The notes below the pieces were generated by a model. That model searched no databases. It was not told the DNA's origin and saw only the letters and a program-made list of their open reading frames with translations. The position numbers and the translations under genes are program-made. Below, one piece after another: positions 7,554-16,275 of a stretch of 64,000 bases of DNA. This DNA comes from an uncultured Tateyamaria sp. (GTDB taxonomy: Bacteria; Pseudomonadota; Alphaproteobacteria; Rhodobacterales; Rhodobacteraceae), in contig NZ_CANNCF010000004.1 of NCBI RefSeq assembly GCF_947503045.1, forward strand, positions 372,001 through 436,000, in the 5' to 3' direction. Numbering within the stretch: the first letter of the stretch is position 1; every line of letters begins with the position of its first letter.

Positions 7554-8540
7554 ATGTTCAACGCACTGGTGGTCAACAAGGACGAGGAAAGCGGCAAGAC
7601 ATCCGCTGCGGTGCAGGAGCTGAGCCTTGACGATCTCCCTGCCGGTGAGGTCACCGTTGCCGTTGAATATTCGACCGTGAATTACAAGGATGGGCTGTGC
7701 ATCGGCCCCGGTGGCGGGCTGGTGCGCAACTACCCTCATGTGCCGGGTATCGATTTTGCCGGGACCGTCGAGGCCTCGGACGATGACCGCTACACGGCGG
7801 GCGACAAGGTTGTGCTGACCGGCTGGCGCGTGGGCGAGGCCCATTGGGGCGGCTATGCGCAAAAGGCGCGGGTCAGGGCCGACTGGCTGGTGCCACTGCC
7901 CGAGGGTTTGGACACCCGTCAGGCGATGGCCGTGGGCACCGCCGGGTTCACCGCGATGCTGGCCGTGATGGCGTTGGAAGATCACGGGATCAAAGCGGGA
8001 CCGGTGCTGGTCACCGGGGCTGCGGGCGGCGTGGGGTCGGTTGCGACGGCCATTCTGGCCAAGCTTGGCCATAAGGTCGCCGGTGTCACGGGGCGACCAG
8101 AGACCGCCGACTACCTCACCTCGCTCGGGGCCAGCCAGATTGTCGCGCGTGAAGAGATCAATGAAACCACCAAGCGCCCGCTTGAGGGCGAGACATGGGG
8201 TGGCTGTGTCGATGCGGTGGGTGGCGCGATGCTGGCCCGTGTGCTGGGGCAGATGGAATATGGAGCGTCGGTTGCCGCTGTGGGTCTTGCGGGGGGTGCG
8301 GGGCTGCCTGCCACCGTTATTCCGTTCCTGTTGCGCGGTGTGAACCTGCTTGGCATCGATTCCGTGATGCAGCCTTATGACAACCGCGTTCGCGCCTGGG
8401 CGCGCATCGCCAGGGACCTGCCGATGGACAAGCTGGAGGCGATGATCCAGCCCGCGACCCTGTCGGACCTGCCGCAACTCGGCGCCGACATCCTCAACGG
8501 ACAGGTCAAGGGGCGCGTTGTCGTGGACGTCAACGCCTGA
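7554..8540 (+). CDS. acuI: Acryloyl-CoA reductase (NADPH)
   Basis: AcuI reduces toxic acryloyl-CoA to propionyl-CoA in the DMSP cleavage and demethylation routes. The 328-residue protein belongs to the YhdH branch of medium-chain reductases. It shows VNYKDGL near residue 45, PHVPGIDFAGTV near 65, the dinucleotide motif GAAGGVGSVA near 155 and no zinc-ligand cluster. It matches the R. pomeroyi AcuI N-terminus (MFNALVV) when started at ATG 7554, which has GGAGAG eight bases upstream; ATG 7542 would add four residues. The order dmdA-acuI is the one known from roseobacters. Confidence 0.94.
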   Translation: MFNALVVNKDEESGKTSAAVQELSLDDLPAGEVTVAVEYSTVNYKDGLCIGPGGGLVRNYPHVPGIDFAGTVEASDDDRYTAGDKVVLTGWRVGEAHWGGYAQKARVRADWLVPLPEGLDTRQAMAVGTAGFTAMLAVMALEDHGIKAGPVLVTGAAGGVGSVATAILAKLGHKVAGVTGRPETADYLTSLGASQIVAREEINETTKRPLEGETWGGCVDAVGGAMLARVLGQMEYGASVAAVGLAGGAGLPATVIPFLLRGVNLLGIDSVMQPYDNRVRAWARIARDLPMDKLEAMIQPATLSDLPQLGADILNGQVKGRVVVDVNA

Positions 8541-8551
8541 TCCAATTATGT

Positions 8552-8577
8552 GGGTCTCTGAGCCAGATCGGAGACCC
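8552..8577 (+). promoter_or_regulatory. Hairpin covering the ribosome site of the HIT gene
   Basis: GGGTCTC (8552-8558) pairs with GAGACCC (8571-8577) over a 12-base loop. The right arm contains most of the GGAG Shine-Dalgarno site of the HIT gene, whose ATG is at 8580. In the RNA this would hide the ribosome site after acuI, suggesting reduced or controlled translation of the last gene. It lacks a T-run and so is not an intrinsic terminator. Confidence 0.5.
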
Positions 8578-8579
8578 GC

Positions 8580-9002
8580 ATGACCACCGCCCCCTATGAC
8601 GACCAGAACATCTTTGCCAAGATCCTGCGCGGCGAAATCCCGTGCTTCAAGGTGTACGAGGACGAGCACACTTTGTGTTTCATGGACATCATGCCGCGCA
8701 CGGACGGGCATTGCCTTGTGATCCCCAAAACGCCCTGCCGCAATGTGCTGGACGCAAGTGATGCACAACTGGCGGCCGTCATGGCGACGGTGAAGAAAGT
8801 GGCGAACGCTGCCAAGGCGGCGTTTGATGCAGACGGGATCACCTTGCAGCAGTTCAACGAGGCCGCGGGCGGGCAGGAAGTGTTCCATTTGCATTTCCAC
8901 ATCCATCCCCGCCACGAAGGGGTTGGCATACGTCCACCGGGGCAGATGGGTGACATGGATGTGATCAAGGGCCACGCCGAACAGATCAGCGCCCAGCTTT
9001 GA
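8580..9002 (+). CDS. HIT family nucleotide hydrolase/transferase
   Basis: A 140-residue histidine-triad protein of usual length. The HIT motif HLHFHIHP is near residues 100-107, with the middle histidine as nucleophile, and FAKILRGEIPC near residue 11 is typical of the Hint branch. Family members split adenosine phosphoramidates or other nucleoside monophosphate adducts in the cytosol. It follows acuI by 39 bp and may be the last gene of that transcript, but a hairpin covers its ribosome site. A specific tie to DMSP metabolism is not shown by the sequence. Confidence 0.9.
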   Translation: MTTAPYDDQNIFAKILRGEIPCFKVYEDEHTLCFMDIMPRTDGHCLVIPKTPCRNVLDASDAQLAAVMATVKKVANAAKAAFDADGITLQQFNEAAGGQEVFHLHFHIHPRHEGVGIRPPGQMGDMDVIKGHAEQISAQL

Positions 9003-9309
9003 CACAGGACAGCGGGCGGGCAGGGGACGTGGCGCCCTTGTTCCGCGTCGCGTCACGCCGTTTCGCGGCAACAGGGAGCCAGGCCTGACACTGGCGCGCG
9101 CCATGTTCGACGACATGGGACGCCAAAGTTTCCGATAGGCGGCGCAATATTCACAAACATGAAAATTGCCCGCCAAATTTCAAGTGCGCCAGTAAAACGA
9201 CGCAATCAGCACCGTTTTCGCCAAAAATCCGGGCAATTAACGTTTCGCGTTTCCTGTTCAACGTGTTGTTATGCACGTCATAAAAATGTCAAAACAGGGA
9301 ACACAACAC
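9003..9309. other. Noncoding region before BCCT transporter gene with inverted repeat
   Basis: About 300 bp without a supported gene. The right half is AT-richer than its surroundings and should hold the promoter of the BCCT gene. A perfect 9-bp inverted repeat, AATTGCCCG at 9164-9172 and CGGGCAATT at 9230-9238, spans it with 57 bp between the arms; these could be regulator half-sites or a long-range stem. No match to the palindrome at 4292 is seen. Confidence 0.5.
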
Positions 9310-11004
9310 ATGGCTATCGAACCTCCTCTTACGGAGCTTCCGATCAAAACCGCTGACTCAGGGTTTTATCGGGGATTCAGTGTCAACGTCGCGGTGGTCA
9401 GTAAGATCATCATCAGCATGCTCGTCGTCTGGTGTATCGTCTGGCCGACCGAAGCGGGCACTGTGCTGGGCGACTGGAACAGCGTCATTCTGTCGAACTT
9501 TGCCGCCTGGTACATCTGGGTTGTGACGTTCTTTGTGATTGTCTGCCTCGGGCTGGCGCTTTGGCCGACGGCGGGGCGTCTGAACCTTGGCCAGCCGGGT
9601 GAAAAGCCCGAGTTCAGCAACTTTTCGTGGTTCTCCATGATGTTCGGGGCCGGGATCGGCGTGGGCATGTTGACATGGGCCGTCGCCGAGCCTGTCGCAC
9701 ACTTCAAGAATAACCCGTCGGTCATTCAGGGCGCCACAAACGCGCTGAATGCGGACAACGTGCGCGAGGCCTATGTCTGGTCCTTCCTGCACTGGGGGCT
9801 GGGCGCGTGGGCGTGTTACGCCATTGCGGGTCTTGCACTGGCGTTCTTCAGCTACCGTCGTGGTCTGCCGCTGACAATCCGCTCGTCGCTGACACCGCTG
9901 TTCGGCTCTTCGCTTTCGGGTGTTCTGGGCAACATCATTGACATTGTGGCCGTGGTTGCGACCATCCTTGGTGTGGCGCAAACGCTTGGCTTTGGTGTGG
10001 AGCAGTTCGTTGCGGGTCTGACACGGATCGGCATCGGTGGCCTCGTCCTCGAAGATGGCTCTGCCACAACGCTCGGTATCATCGTGGCGCTTCTGGTCAT
10101 CATGGGGGCCTCGACCCTGTCGGCACTGTCCGGCGTGGGCAAGGGCATCAAATGGCTGTCCAACATCAACATGGTTCTGTCGATTGTCCTTCTGGGCTTC
10201 TTCATTCTGTTTGGTGCGACATTCTTTGGCGCTGCGGCGTTCTTCGTTGGCATCTGGGATTACCTGATCGCGCTGCCATGGCTCAGTTTCAACGTCTATT
10301 CTTCGGACGGTGTCGAAGGGTCCGAAGCCTTCCTGCTCACACAGTGGCAGGGCTGGTGGCCGGTGTTCTACTGGGCCTGGTGGATTGCATTTGCACCTTT
10401 CGTGGGCCTGTTCCTTGCGCGCATCTCGCGCGGGCGCAGCATCCGTGAATTCGTGCTGGGTGCGATGATCGTGCCATCGCTGATGTGCTTTGTCTGGTTC
10501 TCTTGGGCCGGTGGCACCGCCATCGATCTGGAACTGAACGGTGATGCAAACGGTGTCATTCTGGACGCGGCCAATGGCGACAAGATCTTTGCCATGACCG
10601 AGTTCATGCTGGCACCCATCGCGCAGGCTCTGGCCTGGGGCATGGCGGTTCTGATCGTTGTGCTCTTAATGACGTTCCTTGTCACATCCGCTGACTCCGC
10701 GGTTCTGATCGTGAACACCATCAACGCTGCGGGCGACGAAGGTCCAAAGGCACGTCCACATATCCTGTTCTGGGGTGTTGCCCTTGGGCTTGTTGTGGCG
10801 GGTCTGCTGATCTCTGGCGGGACCGGGGCCATTCAGACGGCCATGGTGATCGGGGCGTTGCCGTTCTCGGTTGTGATGGCGCTGATGTGCATCGCGCTGA
10901 TCAAGGCGATCTACAACGATGGTCGTCGTGAGGCCGCAGGCGTGCCTGCCGTGCATTCGGAGATTCCGGGCGCGACGGGCAACGGATTGTCCCCAGCCGA
11001 GTAA
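9310..11004 (+). CDS. BCCT family osmolyte transporter
   Basis: A 564-residue secondary transporter with twelve hydrophobic segments and a short polar N-terminus. The BCCT signature is clear: FGAGIGVGMLTWAVAEP near residue 118 and FYWAWWIAFAPFVGLFLARI near 360, followed by SRGRSIREF. The family imports glycine betaine, choline, carnitine or DMSP with Na+ or H+. Being close to dmdA-acuI makes DMSP or betaine likely substrates, but the sequence does not decide. ATG 9310 is chosen, with AGGGAA upstream; ATG 9271 would add a 13-residue polar extension. A strong terminator follows. Confidence 0.9.
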   Translation: MAIEPPLTELPIKTADSGFYRGFSVNVAVVSKIIISMLVVWCIVWPTEAGTVLGDWNSVILSNFAAWYIWVVTFFVIVCLGLALWPTAGRLNLGQPGEKPEFSNFSWFSMMFGAGIGVGMLTWAVAEPVAHFKNNPSVIQGATNALNADNVREAYVWSFLHWGLGAWACYAIAGLALAFFSYRRGLPLTIRSSLTPLFGSSLSGVLGNIIDIVAVVATILGVAQTLGFGVEQFVAGLTRIGIGGLVLEDGSATTLGIIVALLVIMGASTLSALSGVGKGIKWLSNINMVLSIVLLGFFILFGATFFGAAAFFVGIWDYLIALPWLSFNVYSSDGVEGSEAFLLTQWQGWWPVFYWAWWIAFAPFVGLFLARISRGRSIREFVLGAMIVPSLMCFVWFSWAGGTAIDLELNGDANGVILDAANGDKIFAMTEFMLAPIAQALAWGMAVLIVVLLMTFLVTSADSAVLIVNTINAAGDEGPKARPHILFWGVALGLVVAGLLISGGTGAIQTAMVIGALPFSVVMALMCIALIKAIYNDGRREAAGVPAVHSEIPGATGNGLSPAE

Positions 11005-11038
11005 TCGCGTCTCCGATCAGGACACGCTGACATCAAAG

Positions 11039-11071
11039 AGGGCTCCGACCGGATAGGTCGGGGCCCTTTTT
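11039..11071 (+). terminator. Intrinsic terminator after BCCT gene
   Basis: GGGCTCCGACC (11040-11050) pairs with GGTCGGGGCCC (11056-11066) over the loop GGATA with one G-T pair, followed directly by five T. It begins about 35 bp after the transporter stop codon. Confidence 0.9.
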
Positions 11072-11250
11072 CGTCGCCGAATCCGTATGTCTGGCCGCTG
11101 TAAAGGCCTTAAAACAAGTGACAATATACCAATTGCGTCCATACGTAGGCGTCTGCCTTACAAGTTTCTCAATTGGGCCACCATGTGACCGCACTCCCTC
11201 AGTAGTTTGAAACTCAGACACAAGTTTAACCTACGAATGGGAGACGTTTC

Positions 11251-11541
11251 ATGCGCTCACTTATCCTCACCGCCAGCCTTTGCCTGGCCGCAGCAACGGC
11301 CAGCGCCGGATCGAATTCCGACATGACCTTGTCCAATGGTTGCGTCTATGCACCCAGCACAGCCGGTCATGCCAACGCATGGTCTCTCAAGGCGGCAACA
11401 AACGGGCCTGCGGCGAACTGCGCATTTACCGTTTACACGATGCCCAGCTTTGTGGCTCAGGCCAGAACGTCGATCATCTCGTTTGCGCCAACGCCCACCA
11501 TCGCGTTGCAGCCAGAATACCACGTCGGCGTCTTTCGCTGA
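11251..11541 (+). CDS. Small secreted protein of unknown function
   Basis: A 96-residue protein with a clear Sec signal peptide: MRSLILTASLCLAAATASA, cleavage expected after residue 19. The mature part of about 77 residues has two cysteines (NGCVYAP and NCAFTVY), which may form one disulfide. GGGAG lies eight bases before ATG 11251. I recognise no family. The gene is flanked by terminators and seems to be its own transcription unit between the BCCT and aminotransferase genes. The short length leaves open that it is the remnant of a longer gene, though no frameshifted continuation is evident. Confidence 0.65.
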   Translation: MRSLILTASLCLAAATASAGSNSDMTLSNGCVYAPSTAGHANAWSLKAATNGPAANCAFTVYTMPSFVAQARTSIISFAPTPTIALQPEYHVGVFR

Positions 11542-11584
11542 TCCAGCTGACGCGGCGGGGCAACGCGCCGCTCTGTTTCACCGT

Positions 11585-11606
11585 ACGCGCCCGACGACGG
11601 GCGCGT
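11585..11606 (+). terminator. Weak terminator-like hairpin
   Basis: ACGCGCCC (11585-11592) pairs with GGGCGCGT (11599-11606) over GACGAC. Only two T follow, so termination would be weak or factor-assisted. It lies 44 bp after the small secreted protein gene. Confidence 0.45.
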
Positions 11607-11700
11607 TTGGCGTTGAATGGGGGCAATCCGTCACATGCCGCCTTGCGGATTCCGACGAGTTCCATAGTCTTTGAGCGACCCAGCTGAAGGCTCTGCACTC

Positions 11701-12927
11701 ATGTCCCTCGATCTCGATTTCGTCCGCGCACAGTTCCCGGCTTTTGCCGAGCCTTCCTTGCAGGGGCAGGCGTTTTTCGAAAACGCGGGCGGCAGCTATA
11801 CCTGCGGGCAGGTGATCGACCGGCTGACCCGCTTTTACACCCAGCGCAAGGTGCAACCCTATTCCGACTATGAAGCCTCGCGTCTGGGCGGCGAAGAGAT
11901 GGACGAGGCCCGCACGCGCATGTCCGCCATCCTTGGTGTCGCCGAAGACGAGCTGAGCTTTGGCCCCTCGACCACCCAGAATACCTATGTGCTGGCGCAG
12001 GCCTTTGGGCAGATGATGCAGCCGGGCGAGGCCATTGTCGTCACCAATCAGGATCACGAGGCCAATACCGGCCCCTGGCGCCGTCTGGCCGACCGCGGCA
12101 TCGAGGTGCGCGAGTGGAAGGTTGATCCCGGTACGGGCCATCTGGACCCTGCCGCACTTGAAAGCCTGCTGGACGAATCCGTACGGCTGGTTTGCTTTCC
12201 TCATTGCTCGAACGTCGTGGGCGAGATCAATCCGGTGACCGAGATCACAGCGCTGGCTCATGCGGCCGGGGCATTCACTTGCGTCGATGGGGTATCCTAT
12301 GCGCCGCATGGCTTTGCCAATGTGGGCGCGTTGGGCCCCGATATTTACCTCTTTTCCGCTTACAAAACCTATGGGCCACATCAGGGTCTCATGGTCATCC
12401 GCCGCACCCTTGGGGAATTGCTGCCCAATCAGGGTCATTTCTTCAATGCCGGTTCCTTGTACAAACGTTTTACCCCTGCAGGGCCGGATCACGCGCAGGT
12501 CGCGGCCTGCGCCGGGATGGCAGACTACGTGGACGCGCTTTATGCCCATCAGGTCCCGGGCGGCTCTGCCGGGCCGACCGAGCGGGGGCAGGTTGTGCAT
12601 GACCTGATGCGCGCACGAGAAGAGGTCGCGCTGACCCGCTTGATGGATGCGCTGAAGGACCGCAATGATCTGCGCGTCATTGGCCCGACGGACGCCGCAA
12701 CGCGTGCGCCCACGGTCGCCCTTGATCTGGGGCGTGACCCGCTGCCGGTGGCCGCAGCACTGGCAAAACACCGGATCATGACGGGTGGCGGGGATTTCTA
12801 CGCACAGCGCGCGCTTGAGGCCATGGGCGTGGACGCGGCGCGCGGTGTGTTGCGCCTCAGCTTTACCCATTACACCGATGACGGAGAGATTGATCAGCTG
12901 CTGAACGCACTGGACGCGGAATTGTGA
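11701..12927 (+). CDS. Class V aminotransferase (cysteine desulfurase-like fold)
   Basis: A 408-residue PLP enzyme. The PLP lysine is in SAYKTYGPHQG near residue 223, the Asp that contacts the pyridine nitrogen is in CVDGVSYAPH near 196, and QDHEANTGPW near 120 marks the cofactor pocket. The family includes cysteine desulfurases, isopenicillin-N-epimerase-like proteins and selenocysteine lyases. The mobile Cys loop of true desulfurases is not recognisable, so desulfurase activity is uncertain. ATG 11701 is preferred; TTG 11671 is an in-frame alternative. No operon partner is evident. Confidence 0.85.
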   Translation: MSLDLDFVRAQFPAFAEPSLQGQAFFENAGGSYTCGQVIDRLTRFYTQRKVQPYSDYEASRLGGEEMDEARTRMSAILGVAEDELSFGPSTTQNTYVLAQAFGQMMQPGEAIVVTNQDHEANTGPWRRLADRGIEVREWKVDPGTGHLDPAALESLLDESVRLVCFPHCSNVVGEINPVTEITALAHAAGAFTCVDGVSYAPHGFANVGALGPDIYLFSAYKTYGPHQGLMVIRRTLGELLPNQGHFFNAGSLYKRFTPAGPDHAQVAACAGMADYVDALYAHQVPGGSAGPTERGQVVHDLMRAREEVALTRLMDALKDRNDLRVIGPTDAATRAPTVALDLGRDPLPVAAALAKHRIMTGGGDFYAQRALEAMGVDAARGVLRLSFTHYTDDGEIDQLLNALDAEL

Positions 12928-13004
12928 ACACGCAATCTGCTTGAGGTGTTGATCCAAGTGGCGGCGCGCTACGTAAAGCCTGTTAACAAAAGGTAAAACA
13001 GGCT

Positions 13005-14423
13005 GTGAGCACTTCCCCCATCATTCTCTGGTTTCGTCGCGATCTGCGGATCAGCGACCACCCGGCGCTGAGCGCGGCCTGCGCCAGCGGGCGGCCCGTC
13101 ATTCCCTTGGTGATCCGCGATGCTGCGGTCGATGAACTTGGGGCGGCCCCCAAGTGGCGCTGGGGTCTGGGGGCCGCGCATCTGGGCCAAACCCTCAAAG
13201 ACAAAGGCAGCCGCCTGATCTGCCGCTCGGGCGATGCGGGTGCGGTGCTGCGGGATGTGATCGCAGAGACCGGGGCAGGGGCCGTTTTCTGGTCGCGCCT
13301 CTATGATCCGGCGGCCGTTGCGCGCGACACGGAGATCAAGGCCAGCCTAAAAGACCACGGCATCGAAGCGCGCAGTTTTGGCGGTCACCTGATGTTCGAA
13401 CCCTGGACGGTCGAGACCAAGACCGGCGGGTACTACAAGGTCTATACGCCGATGTGGAACGCGGTGAAGATGCGCGATGTGGACGCGCCCTTGCCCGCGC
13501 CGGGACGCATTCCCGCGCCCGAGACATGGCCCGAAAGCGAAGACATCGACAACTGGCGCTTGGGTGCTGCCATGAACCGGGGGGCAGAGATCGTGCGCCC
13601 TCATGTCCGTCTGGGGGAAAGTGCCGCGCAATCCCGGCTGGGGTCTTTCATGGCGCATAAGGTCGCAACCTATGTGCAGGGGCGCGACCTGCCGGGCGAG
13701 GATGGCACCTCGGGCCTGTCCGAAAACCTCGCCCTTGGCGAGATCAGCCCGCATCAATGCTGGCATGCCGGCCTGCGTGCCCGTGAAGAAGGCAAACCGG
13801 GGGCCGAAACCTTCCTCAAGGAGCTGGTCTGGCGCGAGTTTGCCTATCACCTGATGCACCACACCCCGCGCATTCTAAATCAGAACTGGAAAGAGGACTG
13901 GGATGGCTTTCCCTGGAACGAAGACGAACGCGCATCCGAAGTGACGGCGTGGAAACAGGGACGCACTGGCATCCGCTTTGTCGATGCATCCTTGCGCGAG
14001 ATGTACGTGACGGGGCGGATGCACAACCGGGGGCGCATGATCGTGGCGAGCTACCTCACCAAGCACCTGTTGTGTCACTGGAAGATCGGGCAGGCGTGGT
14101 TCGAGGACTGTCTGATCGACTGGGACCCGGCCAGCAACGCGATGGGCTGGCAGTGGTCCGCCGGGTCGGGGCCGGATGCGACCCCCTATTTCCGTGTGTT
14201 CAACCCGGTTACGCAGCTCGACAAATTCGACAAGAACCGCGACTACGTCAACCGCTGGATAGCCGAAGGGCGCAGCAACCCGCACGCCGATGCGCTTACC
14301 TATTTCGACGCCATTCCGCGCAGTTGGACCCTATCCGCCAGTGACACCTATCCAGACCCGATCGTGGCCGCCGATGCGGGGCGCAAACGCGCACTCGACG
14401 CGTACGAAAACCGGGGTTTTTGA
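13005..14423 (+). CDS. phrB: Deoxyribodipyrimidine photolyase (DNA photolyase)
   Basis: A 472-residue class I CPD photolyase or close relative, which uses light and FADH- to split pyrimidine dimers. The N-terminal antenna domain starts LWFRRDLRISDHPAL. The FAD domain shows FLKELVWREFAYHL near 270, MHNRGRMIVASY near 345, and GSGPDATPYFRVFNP near 388, which binds FAD. The start is GTG 13005, which gives the family-typical N-terminus. It is followed after 178 bp by a cyclopropane fatty acid synthase gene, a frequent partner in related genomes. Confidence 0.95.
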   Translation: MSTSPIILWFRRDLRISDHPALSAACASGRPVIPLVIRDAAVDELGAAPKWRWGLGAAHLGQTLKDKGSRLICRSGDAGAVLRDVIAETGAGAVFWSRLYDPAAVARDTEIKASLKDHGIEARSFGGHLMFEPWTVETKTGGYYKVYTPMWNAVKMRDVDAPLPAPGRIPAPETWPESEDIDNWRLGAAMNRGAEIVRPHVRLGESAAQSRLGSFMAHKVATYVQGRDLPGEDGTSGLSENLALGEISPHQCWHAGLRAREEGKPGAETFLKELVWREFAYHLMHHTPRILNQNWKEDWDGFPWNEDERASEVTAWKQGRTGIRFVDASLREMYVTGRMHNRGRMIVASYLTKHLLCHWKIGQAWFEDCLIDWDPASNAMGWQWSAGSGPDATPYFRVFNPVTQLDKFDKNRDYVNRWIAEGRSNPHADALTYFDAIPRSWTLSASDTYPDPIVAADAGRKRALDAYENRGF

Positions 14424-14601
14424 TGCGGCGATCCACATGCATCCCCGGATTGCGCGACATGGTGCAGAACGTGCCTCTAATCAGGGGCGATATGCGACTT
14501 AATCGCCTCAAAACACATGCTTTTTACCAACAGAGCCGGGCAGCACCTTGCGTGGGGCATTCTGTCTGGCTAGCCTGCGACAATTGCGAACGGGAGTGCG
14601 C

Positions 14602-15810
14602 ATGATCAAGACCACAACAGACGGCGAAAAGAACCTGCCGCGCTATTTTACCCGGGCCTTCACGATGCTGCGGGGCATGAACACAGGCCGTGTCGATTTT
14701 GTCCTGCCCGACGGGCGTCGGTTTCGTGCAGAGGGGCCGAATCCCGGCCCTGTGGCCGAGGTGCATATCCACAATGACGACCTTTTTGCCCGCCTGATCC
14801 GTGAAGGGGACCTCGGATTTTGTGACGCATACCTTGATGAATGGTGGAGCACGCCGGACCTGCAGGCCTTTATGGACTGGGTTCATGCCGACAATGACGA
14901 GATCTATGATGGCTTTCCGGGGTTAGGCCTCGTGCGCCGGTTTGAAAAGTTCCGGTTCTGGCTGCAACGCAACCACCGCGAGCAGGCACGCAAGAACATC
15001 AGCTATCACTATGACCTCGGCAACGAGTTCTACGGGCTGTGGCTGGACGACACGATGACCTATTCCAGCGCACTGTTCGAGACGGGGCAGGAAAACCACG
15101 AGGCGGCGCAGATCGCCAAATATGCCAGCATGGTCGACCAGATGGGCGCACAGCCCGGCGACCATATCCTTGAGATCGGCTGTGGCTGGGGCGGCTTTGC
15201 GGAATACGCCGCGCGCGAACGCGGGCTCAAGGTGACGGGGCTGACGATCAGCGAAGAACAGTTTAAGTATGCGCAAGAACGCATTGAAAAAGCGGGACTT
15301 TCTGGGCTTGTCGATTTCAAGCTGCAAGATTACCGCGATGAAACAGGCACCTATGATGGCATTGCCAGCATCGAGATGTTCGAAGCCGTAGGACAGAAAT
15401 ACTGGCCGACCTATTTCGACACCGTGCGCGAGCGCCTGAAGCCGGGCAAGAACGCCACCTTGCAGATCATCACGGTGCAGGATCGGCGCTGGGACGTTTA
15501 TCAGCGCGGCGTAGACTTTATCCAGAAATACATCTTTCCGGGCGGCATGCTGCCCAGCCCAAGTGCATTGCGCGCGCAGATCGTGCGGGCCGGTCTGGCC
15601 GTCGAACGCTCGGTCGAATTTGGCCCCAGCTACAACATCACGCTGCGCCGCTGGCACGAAACGTTTAACGAAAAATGGGACCAGATCGCGGAAATGGGCT
15701 TTGACGACCGGTTCCGGCGGATGTGGAATTTTTATCTGACATCTTGTGCTGCGACCTTTGAAAGTGCCAACTGTGACGTAACGCAGATCACGATCAAACG
15801 ACCCGGATAG
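14602..15810 (+). CDS. cfa: Cyclopropane-fatty-acyl-phospholipid synthase
   Basis: A 402-residue SAM-dependent enzyme that methylenates unsaturated acyl chains of membrane phospholipids. The SAM motif LEIGCGWGGFAEYAA is near residue 190, preceded by ISYHYDLGNEFYGLWLDDTM near 133, a hallmark of the family. EMFEAVGQKYWPTYF near 262 and the aromatic FIQKYIFPGG near 310 complete the core. ATG 14602 has GGGAG seven bases upstream; earlier in-frame starts lack one. Only 20 bp separate it from trgA, so read-through is possible. Confidence 0.93.
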   Translation: MIKTTTDGEKNLPRYFTRAFTMLRGMNTGRVDFVLPDGRRFRAEGPNPGPVAEVHIHNDDLFARLIREGDLGFCDAYLDEWWSTPDLQAFMDWVHADNDEIYDGFPGLGLVRRFEKFRFWLQRNHREQARKNISYHYDLGNEFYGLWLDDTMTYSSALFETGQENHEAAQIAKYASMVDQMGAQPGDHILEIGCGWGGFAEYAARERGLKVTGLTISEEQFKYAQERIEKAGLSGLVDFKLQDYRDETGTYDGIASIEMFEAVGQKYWPTYFDTVRERLKPGKNATLQIITVQDRRWDVYQRGVDFIQKYIFPGGMLPSPSALRAQIVRAGLAVERSVEFGPSYNITLRRWHETFNEKWDQIAEMGFDDRFRRMWNFYLTSCAATFESANCDVTQITIKRPG

Positions 15811-15830
15811 AAATATGAAGGAAATACACG

Positions 15831-16271
15831 ATGCCTAACGCAGCCAAACTGATGGCAGCAATCGGCATGGGAGTGCTCGCCTTTATCGTGTCGTTCATGA
15901 TCATGCCGCTGTTCGAGGAAGACACCAATTTCGGCTGGTTCGTACAGGTCAACGTCGTTGTTGGTCTGCTTGTCGGCTGGATGGTGATCGGCAGCCGCGC
16001 CGGGCGCAGCACCATTTCCGCGATCAATGTCGGCCTCACAGCACCCGTTGTTCTGGTATTCTGGGCGCTGTTCATCCAGTCCTGCAACGAAATGGTGCGG
16101 ATCGCGATGAAGAACCGCTATGATGGTGCATTCGAGGCTCTGGTTTCGATTTTTGAAATCGGGGCCGAGTGGGCGTTGCTGATGTCCACCATCCCGATCT
16201 GGACCACGTTGCTGGTCGGGGGCGTCGTTGTGGGGCTTGCTGCCGAATTCGCGTGGCGCACCTGGCGATAG
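15831..16271 (+). CDS. trgA: TrgA-like membrane protein (tellurite resistance locus)
   Basis: A 146-residue membrane protein with four hydrophobic segments (near residues 5-27, 36-55, 65-85 and 110-142). The order trgA-trgB-cysK is that of the Rhodobacter sphaeroides tellurite resistance locus, which supports the name. The molecular function of TrgA is unknown. GAAGGA lies before ATG 15831. trgB starts four bases after its stop, so the two are translated together. Confidence 0.85.
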   Translation: MPNAAKLMAAIGMGVLAFIVSFMIMPLFEEDTNFGWFVQVNVVVGLLVGWMVIGSRAGRSTISAINVGLTAPVVLVFWALFIQSCNEMVRIAMKNRYDGAFEALVSIFEIGAEWALLMSTIPIWTTLLVGGVVVGLAAEFAWRTWR

Positions 16272-16275
16272 GCCC

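Noticed and set aside
6837-9176. Minus-strand open frame of 779 codons antisense to dmdA, acuI and HIT
   Set aside because: The translation has no recognisable domain, is rich in His and Arg as expected for the antisense of GC-rich genes, and the three plus-strand genes underneath are secure.
11701-12927. Class V aminotransferase as a true IscS/SufS cysteine desulfurase
   Set aside because: No recognisable active-site Cys loop and no isc or suf neighbours, so only the fold family was called.
11578-12957. Minus-strand frame of 459 codons across the class V aminotransferase gene
   Set aside because: The plus strand shows PLP-enzyme motifs; the minus frame has none and is long only because of GC bias.
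14484-14509. Hairpin GGGGCGAT/ATCGCCTC between the photolyase and cfa genes as terminator
   Set aside because: There is no T-run on the plus strand and one pair is G-T; it is too weak to list as a terminator.
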